From Cryomorphaceae bacterium (GTDB taxonomy: Bacteria; Bacteroidota; Bacteroidia; Flavobacteriales; UBA7430): a stretch of 64,000 bases of DNA. The notes under the pieces are model-generated. The model was not told the origin of the DNA. It made no database searches and was given only the letters and a program-made list of their open reading frames with translations. Location: contig BOWN01000002.1 in the NCBI GenBank assembly GCA_019649675.1, positions 62,001 to 126,000 of the forward strand, written 5' to 3'. Of this stretch, positions 10,253 through 23,436 are shown one piece after another. Numbering within the stretch: position 1 is the stretch's first letter; each line of letters begins with the position of its first letter. The position numbers and the translations under genes are program-made.

Positions 10253-13189
10253 TTACTCAACCATTTTCTTCTCAACTGTTCCGTCGTTGTATAAGTATAA
10301 TAATACTTCACCAGCGAATTGTTCAGCAGGAACAACTTCTTGACCTAACATGTTAACTACTCTACTAGGTACGAATGTCGTTAGGATGGTTTTCAACTTC
10401 CATTTCAAGAGCCCATGCAGGAACTGTAGGGTTAAGGATTCTGTTATCACCAGGAGCAATTGAATCATCAAATACGAAGTCTGCTTTACCAGATGAAGAA
10501 TCTTTAACACGTACTTGGTAACCTTGACCAGGTACTAAATTACCTAAACCATCAAATAAGAAGTCTGGCCAGTAGAATAAACCTTCATTATTCTTAACAA
10601 TGTTTACATTATCTTGAACTCTGATTCAGATCCAATTGGTTTTCAGAACTGAGCTACAACTGAAGACTCATGGTGTAAGTAGTAAGCTACCGTATTCCAT
10701 CCTGAGTGAAATCAATTACTAATGCAGAAGCATGGTAATTTAAAGCATCCTGTAAGTGACCGATAGTACCATGAGGCTTGATCAAGATCTCTAGTGTAGT
10801 GAGAATCTGTAGATCGTAAGCTATTGATCCATCAGCAGAACCAGTCATAACTGTTCTAAAGTGAGTCTAACGAGCTTGAGCAGCAGCCATTGTATCAGCT
10901 AATTCTTGGCATCAGCAGCTTCATCAGCAGCAAAAGCAGATGCAGCTGAGTCTAAAGTGAATGAAATAGATCTTCCAAGTGAGCTTTCATAGCAGTCAAA
11001 ACGAGCATAATTATCAGCCATTGTATCAGCTAGTTCTTGAGCATCAGCAGCTTCATCAGCAGCAAAGCTAATGCAGCTGAGTCTAATGTAGCTGAGATAG
11101 AATCAGATAAGTAATTGAACATTGCATCGAAACGTGCATAATTGTCAGATAATGAGTCAGCTAATTCTTGGGCATCAGCAGCTTCATCAGCAGCAAACCA
11201 AGCAGCAACATCTAATAATGTGTCTGATAAGAAAGTAGAGTCAGCTTTTCTTCTCTCAGTGTAAGCATCATAAGAAGCGATTAAGTCAGTTACTATGTGA
11301 CCTGTTCCCATTCTTGCATCTTGGTATAAGTCATTTGCATACTCAAAGTCAGATCCAACCCACTCGTTTTGAGTCATCGTCATCTCCTCCAATGAATATA
11401 TAGTACCAGTATTTTCACCAGTTACTGCATCAAAGTAGTGGTAAGAATAAGCTGACCAGTCACAAGAACCATCATCTTCAGTAGCTTGAGAATCATAGTT
11501 ATGAGCATAAGGGTAAGTACAACCTGGTACTTGAGATTGACAAACATCAACTATCTGGAAGATAGCTCCAACATCCGAAGCAGATTCAACACCTGTTGTT
11601 AAATCAATGTTAGTTTTGACCAAATGCATCACCAAAGTTTTGGATTATCATGAATGCATCAGCATCAACATCAGCACCGCATAATTAACAAAGTTTGCAT
11701 CCAAACAACCAACGAGATAAATGTGTACAAGAACTCTCATTCTAGTAGCAATGGGTGGTATCTCCATATAATTTGGGTTAGTACAACCTGATCGCAGGAG
11801 CCCTAAAACAACAGAGTTAACAGTTACATAAGTACCTTCTTGTAAGTACCATCATAAGCCGAGTTAGCTAAGTATACAGAAGTAGTTGTAAACAGTACCT
11901 TTCTTGATACTAACCATAAGAGACTCACCGGTTGGAAACCATTATTAATCATGTTATCAGCACCAAATACTGCAAATACCAATTTGATCACCATCCCAAA
12001 TTCCAGATCCAGCATTAGCTAACCAGAAATTTCAGAATACCTAAGAAATCATTTCTTTAAACGACCTGTTTCATATACAGCAGCAATAATTCACCTTACT
12101 TGAATATCAGACTGATCACTATTCCATAAACCTGCATTATTTACAGGGAATAAAACATGACATGTTATTTGATGTAACAGTAATAATTGAAGTTTTCAGC
12201 ATCACGCAGGGTAAAGTTTACACCTCACTATTTACAAGCTCCTTCTTCCCTCAGGAATTTTAAGATTAGCAGTGGATCTAATTAGCAGCAGCAGGATTAG
12301 TACAACCAGGAATACCTAAGTATCACAAGATCCATATCAACTTCAGCAGCAGCATATAACTTCAAAAGGAACTAGGAAATCTAAGTACAACCTAATAATC
12401 CAGAACAATCACCTGCATCAGTAGCAGAAGCGCATCAGTTATCATAAGCATCATCTTGACAACCTACAACCTCGAATGGATCACAAATACCATCACCATC
12501 AGAATCAGATAAACAGTTACCAGCACAATCATAACCAAACTCTGGGTATGAACATAAACCTGGATCTGTTGCAGCAGGATTAAAGTCACAAGCAGACTCA
12601 TCTTGACAACCAACTACTTCAAACTCATCACATACGCCATCACCATCAGCATCAGCTAAACAAGCACCAGCACAGTCATAACCTGGAGCAGGATAAGTAC
12701 AGAACCATCATCAGTGTAATTAACTTCTGAATACATAGTCATTGCATTACATGCACTTGCATCTTACAACCAGAGCACCATTAATAGTAGCATCAGTAAT
12801 GTTAACAATACCATTAGTAACGTATCCGGTAAATTGAGGATCTCATCTACTAATAAAACATTACCATCATGTAAATAGCAAATTGAGGACAGCTCCTGAA
12901 CCTAAACCATCTGCTTCAGGAGTTGATGAGTCATCACCCCAAAGGGCAAGTCCAAAAATCCTGTAGAAATAGACTCGAGTCCAACACATTCAAGTGTACC
13001 ATCTCCATCTAAATCATAAAAAGCTCCAATTTGACCACCTTCAAACTGATCAAACTTAGAAGCGTTAACACCAACTGTCATATTAGCTCCTGTGTTTGCA
13101 GGTTGGCTAAACATGTCAGGTGTAATTTGCGCTGAAGCCATAAAGCTTGTAGCAACAAATCCTAAAAGAAATAAAGATAACTTCTTCAT
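10253..13189 (-). CDS. Secreted mosaic protein: NTG module, TSP3-like loops, Ala/Asp helical repeats, GWN module, sorting tail (many frameshifts)
   Basis: Signal peptide MKKLSLFLLGFVATSFMASAQ, then an NTG module (PANTGANMTVGVN, GAFYDLDGDGTLEC). After breaks come Cys-rich repeats with thrombospondin-3-like loops (DADGDGVCDEFEVVGC, DSDGDGICDPFEVVGC; 12470-12660). Next is a better-preserved part, 11030-11635, with PGCTYPYAHNYDSQAT. It leads into a 44-residue helical repeat (AADEAADAQELAD). Then come a GWN module (NNEGLFYWPDF, LVPGQGYQVRV) and the sorting tail VVNMLGQEVVPAEQF...YNDGTVEKKMVE. The frame is broken very often (roughly every 50-150 bp), the worst in the window. That could mean poor base calling or decay. 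Architecture and tail match the 1332-4851 gene, so homology is secure even if integrity is not. Confidence 0.68.
10860..11205 (-). repeat. 132-bp tandem repeat (44-residue Ala/Asp-rich helical unit)
   Basis: GCATCAGCAGCTTCATCAGCAG recurs at 10909, 11041 and 11172, giving a 131-132 bp period. The unit encodes AADEAADAQELADSLSDNYA followed by RFDAMFNYLSDSISATLDSA and is probably helical. Two copies are complete and the third is partial. The copies carry different single-base losses. Confidence 0.75.
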
Positions 13190-13244
13190 ACTGGGGGGTT
13201 TTAGTTAAAAATAATTTTCTAGTTTAAAATATATACTAATAATC

Positions 13245-13275
13245 CAAATTTATAAAAATAATAATGACAGTCAAA
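13245..13275 (-). promoter_or_regulatory. Bacteroidota-type promoter (TTTG-N19-TAAATTTG)
   Basis: Minus-strand TAAATTTG (13252-13245) is an exact TAnnTTTG -7 element. TTTG (13275-13272) lies about 19 bases upstream. The ATG at 13189 is 55 bases downstream. Confidence 0.55.
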
Positions 13276-13428
13276 ATATATTCCAAATTTTTTTAGTAAA
13301 TAAATATGACATAATGAAAATATTATTTGTTATTAAAATAATTAGTATTTACACCATTTTAAATTAAATAAATCAAACAAATTTTGTTCTTTTGCTTATT
13401 CCATTTTAAAAATGAAATAAATAATACT

Positions 13429-14080
13429 ATGAAAATATTTATTGATACAGCAAACTTAAACCACATTAAAGAATTGGTTATCTTATAACATAATTTCTGG
13501 GGTAACAACAAATCCAGTTAATGGCAAAAGAAGGTATTAGTGGAAAGAAAATTGCCATAAAGCGATATATTGATATTTGTGAACTATTGATGGCCAGTTT
13601 CTGCAGAAGTAATATCTACAGATCATAAAGGTATGCTAGATGAGGCATAGAATTAAGTGTCACTTCATCCAAACATTGTAATTAAGTTCCAATGATAAAA
13701 GAAGGTGTTAAAGCAATTTATGAACTCAATAAAAATGGAATAAAACAAATTGCACTTTAATCTTTTCTACTTCTCAAGCTCTTTTGGCAGCAAAAGCCGG
13801 TGCGACTTATGTATCTCCTTTTATTGGAAGGCTTGATGATATTAATGAAGATGGTTTAGGATTAATTAAAAGTATCAGAACAATTTTCAACAACTATAAT
13901 CTTGAAACAAACATCTTAGCCGCTTCTATTCGTAGCAAAGAGCATATTAATAAATGTGCTGAAATAGGAGCTGATTTTGCAACTATACCCTACAGCTTAT
14001 TAAACCAATTATTTGATCACCCACTAACAACTAAAGGTTTGGAAATTTTCCTTTCGGATCATGCAAAATTAAACCCCTAA
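13429..14080 (+). CDS. Transaldolase / fructose-6-phosphate aldolase-like protein (frameshifted)
   Basis: Starts [15 protein letters not shown] and reads on through breaks as GVTTNP, then [16 protein letters not shown] (the Schiff-base lysine region), [20 protein letters not shown] and [10 protein letters not shown]. It is intact from about 13784 to the stop. The order and length (about 215 residues) match the short TalC/Fsa-type transaldolases, cytosolic class I aldolases that make or split fructose 6-phosphate or act in the non-oxidative pentose phosphate pathway. At least four single-base breaks lie in the first 350 bases, in a gene that should be functional. The stop overlaps the next start (TAATG), so the two genes are probably co-translated. 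Sequence alone does not settle transaldolase against aldolase. Confidence 0.82.
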
Positions 14081-14699
14081 TGTTAAAACGAATCTACAAT
14101 GAAAATCCAAATGAAAAAAAATATATAGTGTCGTTGAATGTCTCCAAAATTGAGGAATAATAATATGCCCCACTGATACTGTTTATGCTTTAGGTTGTGA
14201 TATTTACAATAAAATTGCATTAGAACGTATTACAAGTATTAAAGGAGTTAAATTAAAAGATGCCAATTTTTCACTTGTGTGTTATGACTTAAGCGATTTT
14301 TCATAATATGCACAACAAATTAATAGCCGAACTTTTAAATTTTTAAAAAGAATCTTTCCTGGCCCCTTTACTGTCATTTTAAAAGGAACCAATAAAATTC
14401 CAAAAATATTTAGTAATAAAAGAAAACAATAGGCATTCGTATCCCATAATAATATTTTAAGACAAATTGTCAAGAAATTTGGAAACCCAATAGTGTCGAC
14501 TTCAATACTAGATGAAGATACTATCATCGAATACTCAACAGACCCTGAACTTATTCATGAAAAATACAAAGATTTAGTTGATATTGTAATCAATGGTGGT
14601 TATGGATTTAATGTTGCCTCAACTATTGTTGATTGTACAGATGAAAATGATTTAAAAATAATTAGAGAAGGAAAAGGCAAGATCGAACTTGTATATTAA
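14080..14699 (+). CDS. YciO/Sua5/YrdC-family protein (frameshifted)
   Basis: [14 protein letters not shown], then after breaks GIIICPTDTVYALGCDIYN, the substrate-pocket motif of the Sua5/YciO/YrdC fold. FSLVCYDLSDFS..YAQQI and FPGPFTVILKGTNKIPK follow, and the end is intact from 14493 (IVSTSI, STIVDCT). The DLSDFS..YA segment points to the YciO branch rather than classical TsaC. Known members make threonylcarbamoyl-AMP for tRNA t6A; the YciO branch is less well defined. It overlaps the aldolase stop by one base. A tsaD gene lies 6 kb away on the same strand, the next step of the t6A pathway, but adjacency does not prove a shared role. Confidence 0.8.
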
Positions 14700-14718
14700 C
14701 TTAAATCTAATTTTAGAT

Positions 14719-15301
14719 TTATTTAGAATTACTAAATGTATCGTGAAGCTTTAATACTTGACACACTAGAGAATATTTTTCATCATTTTTAATAATGTAA
14801 TCTGCATTTTTTCTTTTCTGACTATCAGACCATTGCATACTCATCCTTTTATGTATTTCAACCTCTGTAATTATGTCTCTTAGTATGATTCTAGAAACTT
14901 TAAGGTATTTTGGGGACTCTACTAAGAGAATCTTGTCTAATAACTTATCGCCTCCTGTTTCAAAAATAATGGCTGCTTCTTTAATGACATAATTACAAGA
15001 CTGAGAAGCTGACCAAACATCAAAATCTCTTTGGACAAATGGATGAACCAAACCATTTAATTTAATTAGTTCATTGGGATTATCAAAGACTTTAGAGGAT
15101 ATATAGGATCTGTTTAAAAACCCATTAACAATAACCTTATCACCAAAAGAGAAATTAAAGATTCTCGCAAAACTGATTATTAAGCATCAAATCTTTTGCT
15201 CGATCATCAGATAAATAGATAGGAACTCCCAATTGCTTAAATATCTTTGCAACAGTAGTCTTTCCACTACCTATACCTCCAGTTAAACCAACTTTTATCA
15301 T
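14719..15301 (-). CDS. coaE: Dephospho-CoA kinase (one frameshift)
   Basis: Catalyses the last step of coenzyme A synthesis, phosphorylating dephospho-CoA with ATP. The start at 15301 gives [20 protein letters not shown] with the P-loop, then [16 protein letters not shown]. After a break near 15170 the rest follows in frame: [31 protein letters not shown] and the C-terminal helices to FSNSK. About 193 residues is usual for the family. The start overlaps the stop of the YbbR gene by one base (TGATG), an arrangement common in Bacteroidota. It converges on the YciO gene with a 19-bp gap. Confidence 0.88.
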
Positions 15302-16269
15302 CAATTTAATTTAATAAACTCAATATTAGATGGATGATATTTTACTTTTTGAACTATTGATGGTGTTTTACTTTCATCAATAAAGACATTCAAAATAGCA
15401 TTCTCTGTCATATCAACTTCATTATAATCACAATAAATAGCAAAATCAGAAGAATTAATCTTATCAACATCCTGCATAGCTACCCAATAAGACAATTCTA
15501 CTTCCGAAGGTATGATTCTCAACTCTTTACCCTTCGGGACATTTTTAAGTTTAATAGGAATCAGCCTACTGATTTGTGTATAACGCGCTACTTCCTGAAT
15601 GAAATTAACCTCAGAATAATTTGTTGAAAGATCTTTATTTGGAAGCTGAATCTTAAGAGTAGAATTAATACTTTGAAAAATATCATGCTGATTCAAAACA
15701 TTTGTGTAAACAAAAGAAAGTGTGTCTAAGATATGAGATGGGCCATATACATCTATAGTATTTGGTAATATTTTAAATGACCCATACTGCTCATAATTCT
15801 CCATAAAATTTAAATTTAATGGAACTTTTACTTGAACACTCTTTTTAGTCTTTTTACTATAATTAATAAATAAAGTGTCTGGATAAATTTCTAAAATTGA
15901 AAAACCATTTAATTCAATAGCTATATTAGATCTTTCAGCTTGAGAAAGCCAAAAATAAGTACTGGAATTAGTATTCTGAAGTTTTGAAACATCGACTTTT
16001 AAAAGTCTATTTGAAAAGGTTTCTTTTAAAAAATTAAACCCATGTCCGTTAACCTTGACCTTTAAATTAGACAAAGGTTCATCTTTCCAATACTTGTCTA
16101 TAGGCTGATTGATGAATTCAATAGGATAATCAATATAATAGGTATATTCCTTCGAAAATTTAATCAAAAACCAAAAAAGTAAAGACATCAAAAAGCAAAT
16201 AGCAATAACACTTCTATTAGTTCCTGAAATAAAAAAATCGAATACTTTTTGAATCAAATTTTTAAACAT
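15301..16269 (-). CDS. YbbR-like domain protein
   Basis: I prefer the start at 16269 ([13 protein letters not shown]) over the in-frame ATG at 16302, because it puts the membrane segment ([17 protein letters not shown]) at a normal distance from the N-terminus. The remaining ~280 residues are outside the membrane and beta-rich, with YbbR-type repeats ([33 protein letters not shown]). In Firmicutes the YbbR protein CdaR regulates a diadenylate cyclase; no such partner is seen here. The gene is undamaged. It lies 54 bp after tamB and overlaps coaE by one base, so tamB, YbbR and coaE may be co-transcribed. Confidence 0.85.
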   Translation of the reverse strand: MFKNLIQKVFDFFISGTNRSVIAICFLMSLLFWFLIKFSKEYTYYIDYPIEFINQPIDKYWKDEPLSNLKVKVNGHGFNFLKETFSNRLLKVDVSKLQNTNSSTYFWLSQAERSNIAIELNGFSILEIYPDTLFINYSKKTKKSVQVKVPLNLNFMENYEQYGSFKILPNTIDVYGPSHILDTLSFVYTNVLNQHDIFQSINSTLKIQLPNKDLSTNYSEVNFIQEVARYTQISRLIPIKLKNVPKGKELRIIPSEVELSYWVAMQDVDKINSSDFAIYCDYNEVDMTENAILNVFIDESKTPSIVQKVKYHPSNIEFIKLN

Positions 16270-16323
16270 ATAGTTTGAGCTTTGCGTGTAAATATAGTTC
16301 ATTAAAACTCAACATAAAACAGC

Positions 16324-19300
16324 TTATTTTATATTAGATACAATCTGACTTTTCTTTTGAAACATATATTTGAACCTAGTCCATAAATCCTTAAAATTTT
16401 TAAACTCATCAGTATAGAAGAAACCAACACCACCAGTATAATTAGTAACATCAGGTGCAAGTTGAAAACTCTCTTCAAGTTTTCTGAATGTAACTAAACG
16501 AAACTTACCATCATCGCTAAGTTTATATTCAAATTTAAAATCTCCGACAATTGAAGAAGTTCTTTGTTGTGTCCCAATATTTCCATTAAATGTGATTCTA
16601 TCATTTAATTTCATATTATTCAATAAAATTTCAAATTCTCTGTTACTTAATGAATCACCAAGACTAGGATTATATTTAAAACCAAGATCAAAACGATTTG
16701 AAAACTGTGAAGTCCAATTGTAAAGTTGATTATTTAGCATTTCAGCGCCTGAGGACACAGTAGAACTTAAATAATCAACATCAGTGATTTCATAATCACC
16801 AGAGCTCATAAAACTATTTAGCACCAATAGTGACAAAAATTGTTGTGTATTTTTCTCTTCTGTATTAGTTTGCTCTGCAAGTATTCGATTTGTTTGGTCA
16901 TCAGCATTAGGAATTTGAATATCGAATACTATATCAGGTTTAAGTAAATCTCCTGTCATTAGCATCCTACACTCAACTTCACTATTACGATTAACTTCAG
17001 GATTTAAAGTTAAATGACTTACATTTGTAGTGAGTCTGTATAACGCATTTAAATCCATTTTTGCTTTATAAGGATTTCCATCCCAGCTAATTATAGCTCC
17101 CTTCTCAATCTCGAACTTTTTATTTAGAAAATTTTGAAGTGTAAATAGGTAATCTCCCTCATCAACAATGTAATCTCCATAAATATAGACATCATCAGAA
17201 CTATTGAGTCCTAAATTAATATATCCAGAACCTTTAGCACTTATTTTATCACCTAAAGTTTCATCAAAAATAATATTGACTTCAGCATTTTCATTAAGCT
17301 CAAAGTTCATATCAATTGCTAAATTCGATTCTGAGTTTACCATTTCAGATAAAATCATCAGCGAATCAGTGTTATTATTTATTTCACGCTCAAAAAAATG
17401 AACAAAACTAAATTCATCAATAGTCTCATTATCATCTAAAGGAATATAAATAGATGTACCTTTATTAGATATACCATTAAAATTTATAGAAATAAGATCT
17501 GGTTGACCATTAAATTCAACATTACCTGATGAAATTACTTTACCAAAATAAGTATTTTCATTATAAACATCAGTATTGAGACAGAGGATACTATCTATTT
17601 CCAAATTCAAATCTAGATTAAAATCAGAAAAATAATGATGTTTTAATTTCCCACTTAAAGCACCATTACCAAAAGAACTACCTTCATTGATACTTTGAAA
17701 AGCAAAGTTATTAAATTCAATTATATCATTATTAAGATGAATTTTAGACTCACCTATAGTTTTGAAATCAACATTTAGATAAGGGACAGTCAAATATACC
17801 TCTTCGGCTATAAATTCACCTTCAAATTTTGGTTTATTCATGTTACCATAAATATTTAAATTCCCATTGACAAATCCATTTAACGGATCTAGAAAAGGTA
17901 AATAAGTATTTATGTGATTTAAATTAAAATCATTTATGTTAAACAAAACATTCATATTATTTGAATCAACTAGAGAATTATATATTCCTCTAAATTCAAT
18001 AGCTTTTTTATTATCTTTTATAGATTGTCCTTGAATCAGTTGAATATCTTTTATATTATCGTATTCAGAACTTATATTAAGTGCACCAAAATCTGAATCA
18101 TTTAACTTTAAACTACTGGTAATAATGTCAGAGTAAAACTTATTATTTAATGAATCGGATAAAACAAGAATATCTCCATTCAAAGTCCCTTTAAGAGATG
18201 AATTTATTTTGGATAACCATGGGGAAAAATTTGACATTTCAAAATGATTTAAGGACAAATTAATAGTGTCGATAATATCATGAGAAACAAAACTAAAATT
18301 GACATCTTGAGAAATAGTACCTATAGATAATTGAGTATTTATTTTACCTTTAAAATAATCAAAAAATGAGCTATCTTTAAATGACCATAATGTATCAGCA
18401 AAATAAAATTGTCCCTCATCTAAAAGGACTTTTAATGATGACTGATTCATATTAACTGATCCTTTTAAATCTCCATCAAATTTAATCGAATCAGAATTTT
18501 CCCAATTAATAACATAACTAGACTCACCATAGCTTCCTAATTGATTTAATGACATATTTTCAATTATTACATTATCATCATAAATAAGCTTATCTCCTGA
18601 TAAATTTACAGCCCAATCTTTTTCTCTAACAAGAGTATTTAGATTTATATTGTTAAATGAATATTTACCCAGACTAAAACCAGGACTTTCTATCGCTAAA
18701 TTTAGCCCTCCTCTTCTGTTTCTAAAACTACCATAAAATCGACTTCCCTCCTCAAAATTAAAATTTGGAATCATTAATTTCGTCAAATCAGATGTATTTA
18801 TGAAATCAATCTCAAATTCAAAATCTTGAATATGATCAGATGACCCATCAAGCATTGGAAAATGAGGATTCAAATATTCTGAAAGAGAATTATATATATT
18901 TGGAAAATCAATTTGACCTTCAAGATTTGCAGTTACAAAATCAGATTTTAAAGAAATAATATCTTTTTCTTTTAACTTTTCCGAAGTAAAAAGTATATCA
19001 TTAAAATAATGATGATTATTAGATGTTTCCAAGGAAGTATGATAGACGCCTAGTTCACCTTCAATATCAGACCACTGCTTCCCTTTTAAATTAATTTCAA
19101 TTAAACTTGAAAGCTTTGCAACAGAATCTTTACCAAACAACTTCAATTTTACCAAATCTGCTTCAATTACATTAGCAACAAAATCCATTACTGGTTTGTC
19201 TTTTGAAAAATCAATTTCACCTGAAAAATCAAATTCTATATCATCATCGGCAACAATTACTTCACCTTTAAAATAATTTGGTTGTAATCTACCATTCAAA

Positions 19301-20606
19301 TTGATGTTATCATATACTCTTCCTCCAATGTCTACATAATTCAAATTACCAACTATATCTGTATCAAGAGTCAAAATATCAATACCTTTACCGTCAATTT
19401 TAAATGCACCATCAACTTCCTTAATTCCAAACTTATTCTTAAATAAATCAATATTAAAATGATTTAAGTCAAGACTTCCTTTATAATTTAGGTTATCAAG
19501 ACTATCGTTATATAAATATATATCTGATTCAAGGCCTCCCTTGTTAGATTCTAAGGATAAATTTAAATTCAAGTCCGATAAAGTACCTTCAAAGCTGAAA
19601 TTTGAATTAATATCCCCTAGAGCGCTTATTTGAGAAATATTAGGATACAAAGGTGTAATCCATTTCCATTCTTTAGATGCAAAATTTAAGGTGTTTGCCA
19701 CAACAGAATATTTCCAGTTTTTAATATCTGTCCAATTTTTAATCTCGAAAGTACCATTGAATAAACTCTCATTACTAGTGCTAATCATAACGTTTTCAGC
19801 CCATAAAGTATCTTTTGTAGTTTTAATTAGAGCGTTTGTATTTAGTTTTAAATCTTCTGGCCATTCAAACAAACCTTGCAGTGCATGATGATCAACTATG
19901 AATTTATTAATTCTTAGGTGACCTTGGTTGCTGAGTTTATTTTGCATCAAATCAAATTGGGAATGAGGAGTTCCCACTTTTCCAATTAAATTCATCAATA
20001 ACATTATTATTTGAAGAAAGGAAACTCGAGCAATATCAAACTGATGGTAAGCACCATCAACTACTTCAAAATCTAAGTTACTCATTACAAAATCAATATC
20101 AGTACTCAAAAGACATTCTTTTAAAGACATTTTTTACTTCTCTAAAGGACTTAATTTCTTTAGTATTACTAATATCAATACGCGCACTACTAACCAATAA
20201 ATTATCAATTAAAAGAGGCTTGGAGTTACCTTGAGAGGCCAAAAAGGTTCAAAAATTTAAGTATATTTGAATCTGAAATTGAATCTTTATAATTACAGTT
20301 GAGGACTAAACCTTGTATGAAAACTTTATTGAAATGCTTAAAGCTATATTTTGAGGTTTGAAGTTTAAACTTCTCAATATAAATCAAAGTATCATTATTG
20401 CCATCAAGTACTAAGAAATCATTACAATGGAGACCACCTAAAATACTTGGTATAATTTTATCTACTTCAATTTTAAGCTCATATTCTTTTTCAATCCAAT
20501 TAGTAAACTTCTTTGCAACTTCCTTCTGAACTGAAGGCAGTCGGAAAGTGAGCATCAAACCCAAAATGGGTAAGAATAAAAAAAATAATATACGCTTAAT
20601 TATATT
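16324..20606 (-). CDS. tamB: TamB-like translocation and assembly protein (frameshift near 20200, start unresolved)
   Basis: A protein of about 1,425 residues: an N-terminal hydrophobic anchor (IIKRILFFLFLPILGLMLTF), then very long beta-rich repeats typical of AsmA/TamB bridges. The C-terminal DUF490 part contains GSGYINLGLNSSDDVYIYGD, LMTGDLLKPDIVFDIQIPN and FEYKLSDDGKFRL. It spans the periplasm to help outer-membrane assembly or lipid transfer. The stretch 16324-20130 is one clean frame of 1,268 codons. A break near 20130-20226 separates the first ~130 residues. No ATG precedes the anchor: the frame opens after a TGA at 20625 and the first usual start is TTG at 20564, which would cut the anchor. 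So the true start is lost to an indel or is unusual. Divergent from tsaD, as often in this phylum. Confidence 0.85.
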
Positions 20607-20638
20607 TTTATCTGTATTGATAAGTCAATTCTTTATTT

Positions 20639-21661
<1,023 letters not shown>

Positions 21662-21793
21662 TAAAATATCAAACTCTATATTTTAGCTTTAAAACTTTTA
21701 ATTTATGTTTTAATTTTAAGGATAATAAGAATATTGTTTGTTCTATTTTTCTCATTGCTTTATTTGTCTATTTTTGTGAAGAATTATGTAATC

Positions 21794-23436
21794 ATGATGC
21801 ACAAAACAATCTTTATTTACCTAACACTTTTTCTATGCATGAGTTTTGGATTAAATGCCCAAGAAATTCATGAAGTAAAACACGGTGAAACACTTTACAG
21901 TGTATCAAAAAAATACGGAGTTACTATAGGTGATATTGTCAAAGCTAACCCCAAAGCTGAAAGAGGTTTGCGTAATGGAATGAGTATTGTTATACCAATC
22001 TTTCATGAAACAATTGATACTGTTGTTTACGTTATGCATAAAATAAAACCATTAGAATCATTCTATTCGATTAAAAATAAATATGGAGTAAACGAAAAAG
22101 ATCTGTTGTACTTCAACCCACAATTAACGCAGGGATTTAGGTCTGGTGAATATATTAAGATACCTCAATTTCAAGAATTTGATGTTACTGAAAAAATAGA
22201 ACTACTTGAAAATGAAAAAGAGACGGATATCTTAGATGAACTTAAAAATAGAACTAATAAGTTTAAACAAAAAGACACTTATAATATTGCTTTTTGCTTC
22301 CATTATATTTAGATAAAAATGATGCAATAGAAAGAGAGTCAACTATTTAGAAGAAAAAGTGAAATCTATAAAAAATCAAATTATGCACTAGAATTTTATT
22401 CAGGTGCTAAAATTGCCATAGACACACTAAACAAAGCTGGAATGGGTTTAAATATTCATGTTTACGATACAAAAAATGACACGCAACAGACATTTGATCT
22501 GGTATCAAAAATGAATTTGACAACATGGATCTAGTAATTGGACCATTCTATTCTAAAAATTTTAAAATTGCAGCTGAAATATTAAGTCGAAGAGATGTTC
22601 CAATTATTGCACCTTTATCTTCAAAAGGAAATCTTTTAGAAAATATACCTAACGCTTTTCAGGTTATTCCGACTAAAAAAAGACAAATGAAGTATTTATC
22701 GGACTTCATTTATGAAAATTACATGCATAGTACCATAACACTTCTTAGAAGAGACAACAGCAACGAACTAACTCTTAAACTCGAAGCAGGCAAAATAGAC
22801 AGCGCACTATATCTTAAAAATAAAAAGAAAATATCAGATGAAGAAAAGTATGCTGATTGGATGATTTCTGCTTTAGAGATAGATTCCTTAGCAGCTTTTA
22901 AAGAAATCATTGTTGAGGGAAATGTGATTGATTCAATTCATCATGAACTTGATTCAATGGCTGAAACTAATGTCATATTAATACCTTCTATTGAAAAAGA
23001 CTTTGTAATTGATTTACTAACAAAATTGAATGCTACACGAGATAGTAATATTGTTGTTTTTGGAATGCCGGATTGGATCCACTTTAAAGAACTTAATTAT
23101 GATTATTTAATGAATCTAAACGTGCATCTTCCTAACAGTGGAATATTATCTTACCAAGATTCATTAACTCAATATTTCATAGATCATTATCAAGAATCGA
23201 CAAATAGTGCTCCAAGCGAAAGATTTGCTTTTTCTGGATTTGATGTTACTTATTATTTTTTATCTCTTGTAAACCAATACGGTGGTCTTTCATCAAAAAT
23301 GTACTTAGAACCTAAAAACCTTTTGAATTTAAATTTCGATTTCAATTACAAACGAGATGAAAAAAATGGATCTCGAAATCAATCGGTACAAATTATCAAA
23401 TTCGAAAATTTGGAAATAATTCGAGTTGATAAATGA
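21794..23436 (+). CDS. LysM domain plus periplasmic-binding-protein-like lipid/cell-wall protein (frameshifts)
   Basis: The start at 21794 gives a signal peptide (MMHKTIFIYLTLFLCMSFGLNAQ). Two LysM peptidoglycan-binding motifs follow: HEVKHGETLYSVSKKYGV...IPIF and MHKIKPLESFYSIKNKYGV...IPQF. A linker with two breaks (near 22300 and 22510) leads to a type-1 periplasmic-binding fold (YSGAKIAIDTLNKAGMG, DLVIGPFYSKNFKIAAEI, VPIIAPLSSKGNLLE, RFAFSGFDVTYYFLS). Bacteroidota have many such proteins annotated as amino-acid ABC substrate-binding proteins; a cell-wall or lipoprotein-trafficking role is equally possible. The 3' end overlaps the convergent hydrolase gene by 58 bp. Confidence 0.8.

Noticed and set aside
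1-13189. Repeats taken as a CRISPR array
   Set aside because: Unit length of 78 bp with protein-level conservation and no constant repeat with unique spacers; no cas genes.
13429-14300. Aldolase and YciO genes as pseudogenes
   Set aside because: Single-base losses only, conserved motifs on both sides and the TAATG coupling kept; the same error type is found in essential genes such as tsaD and coaE.
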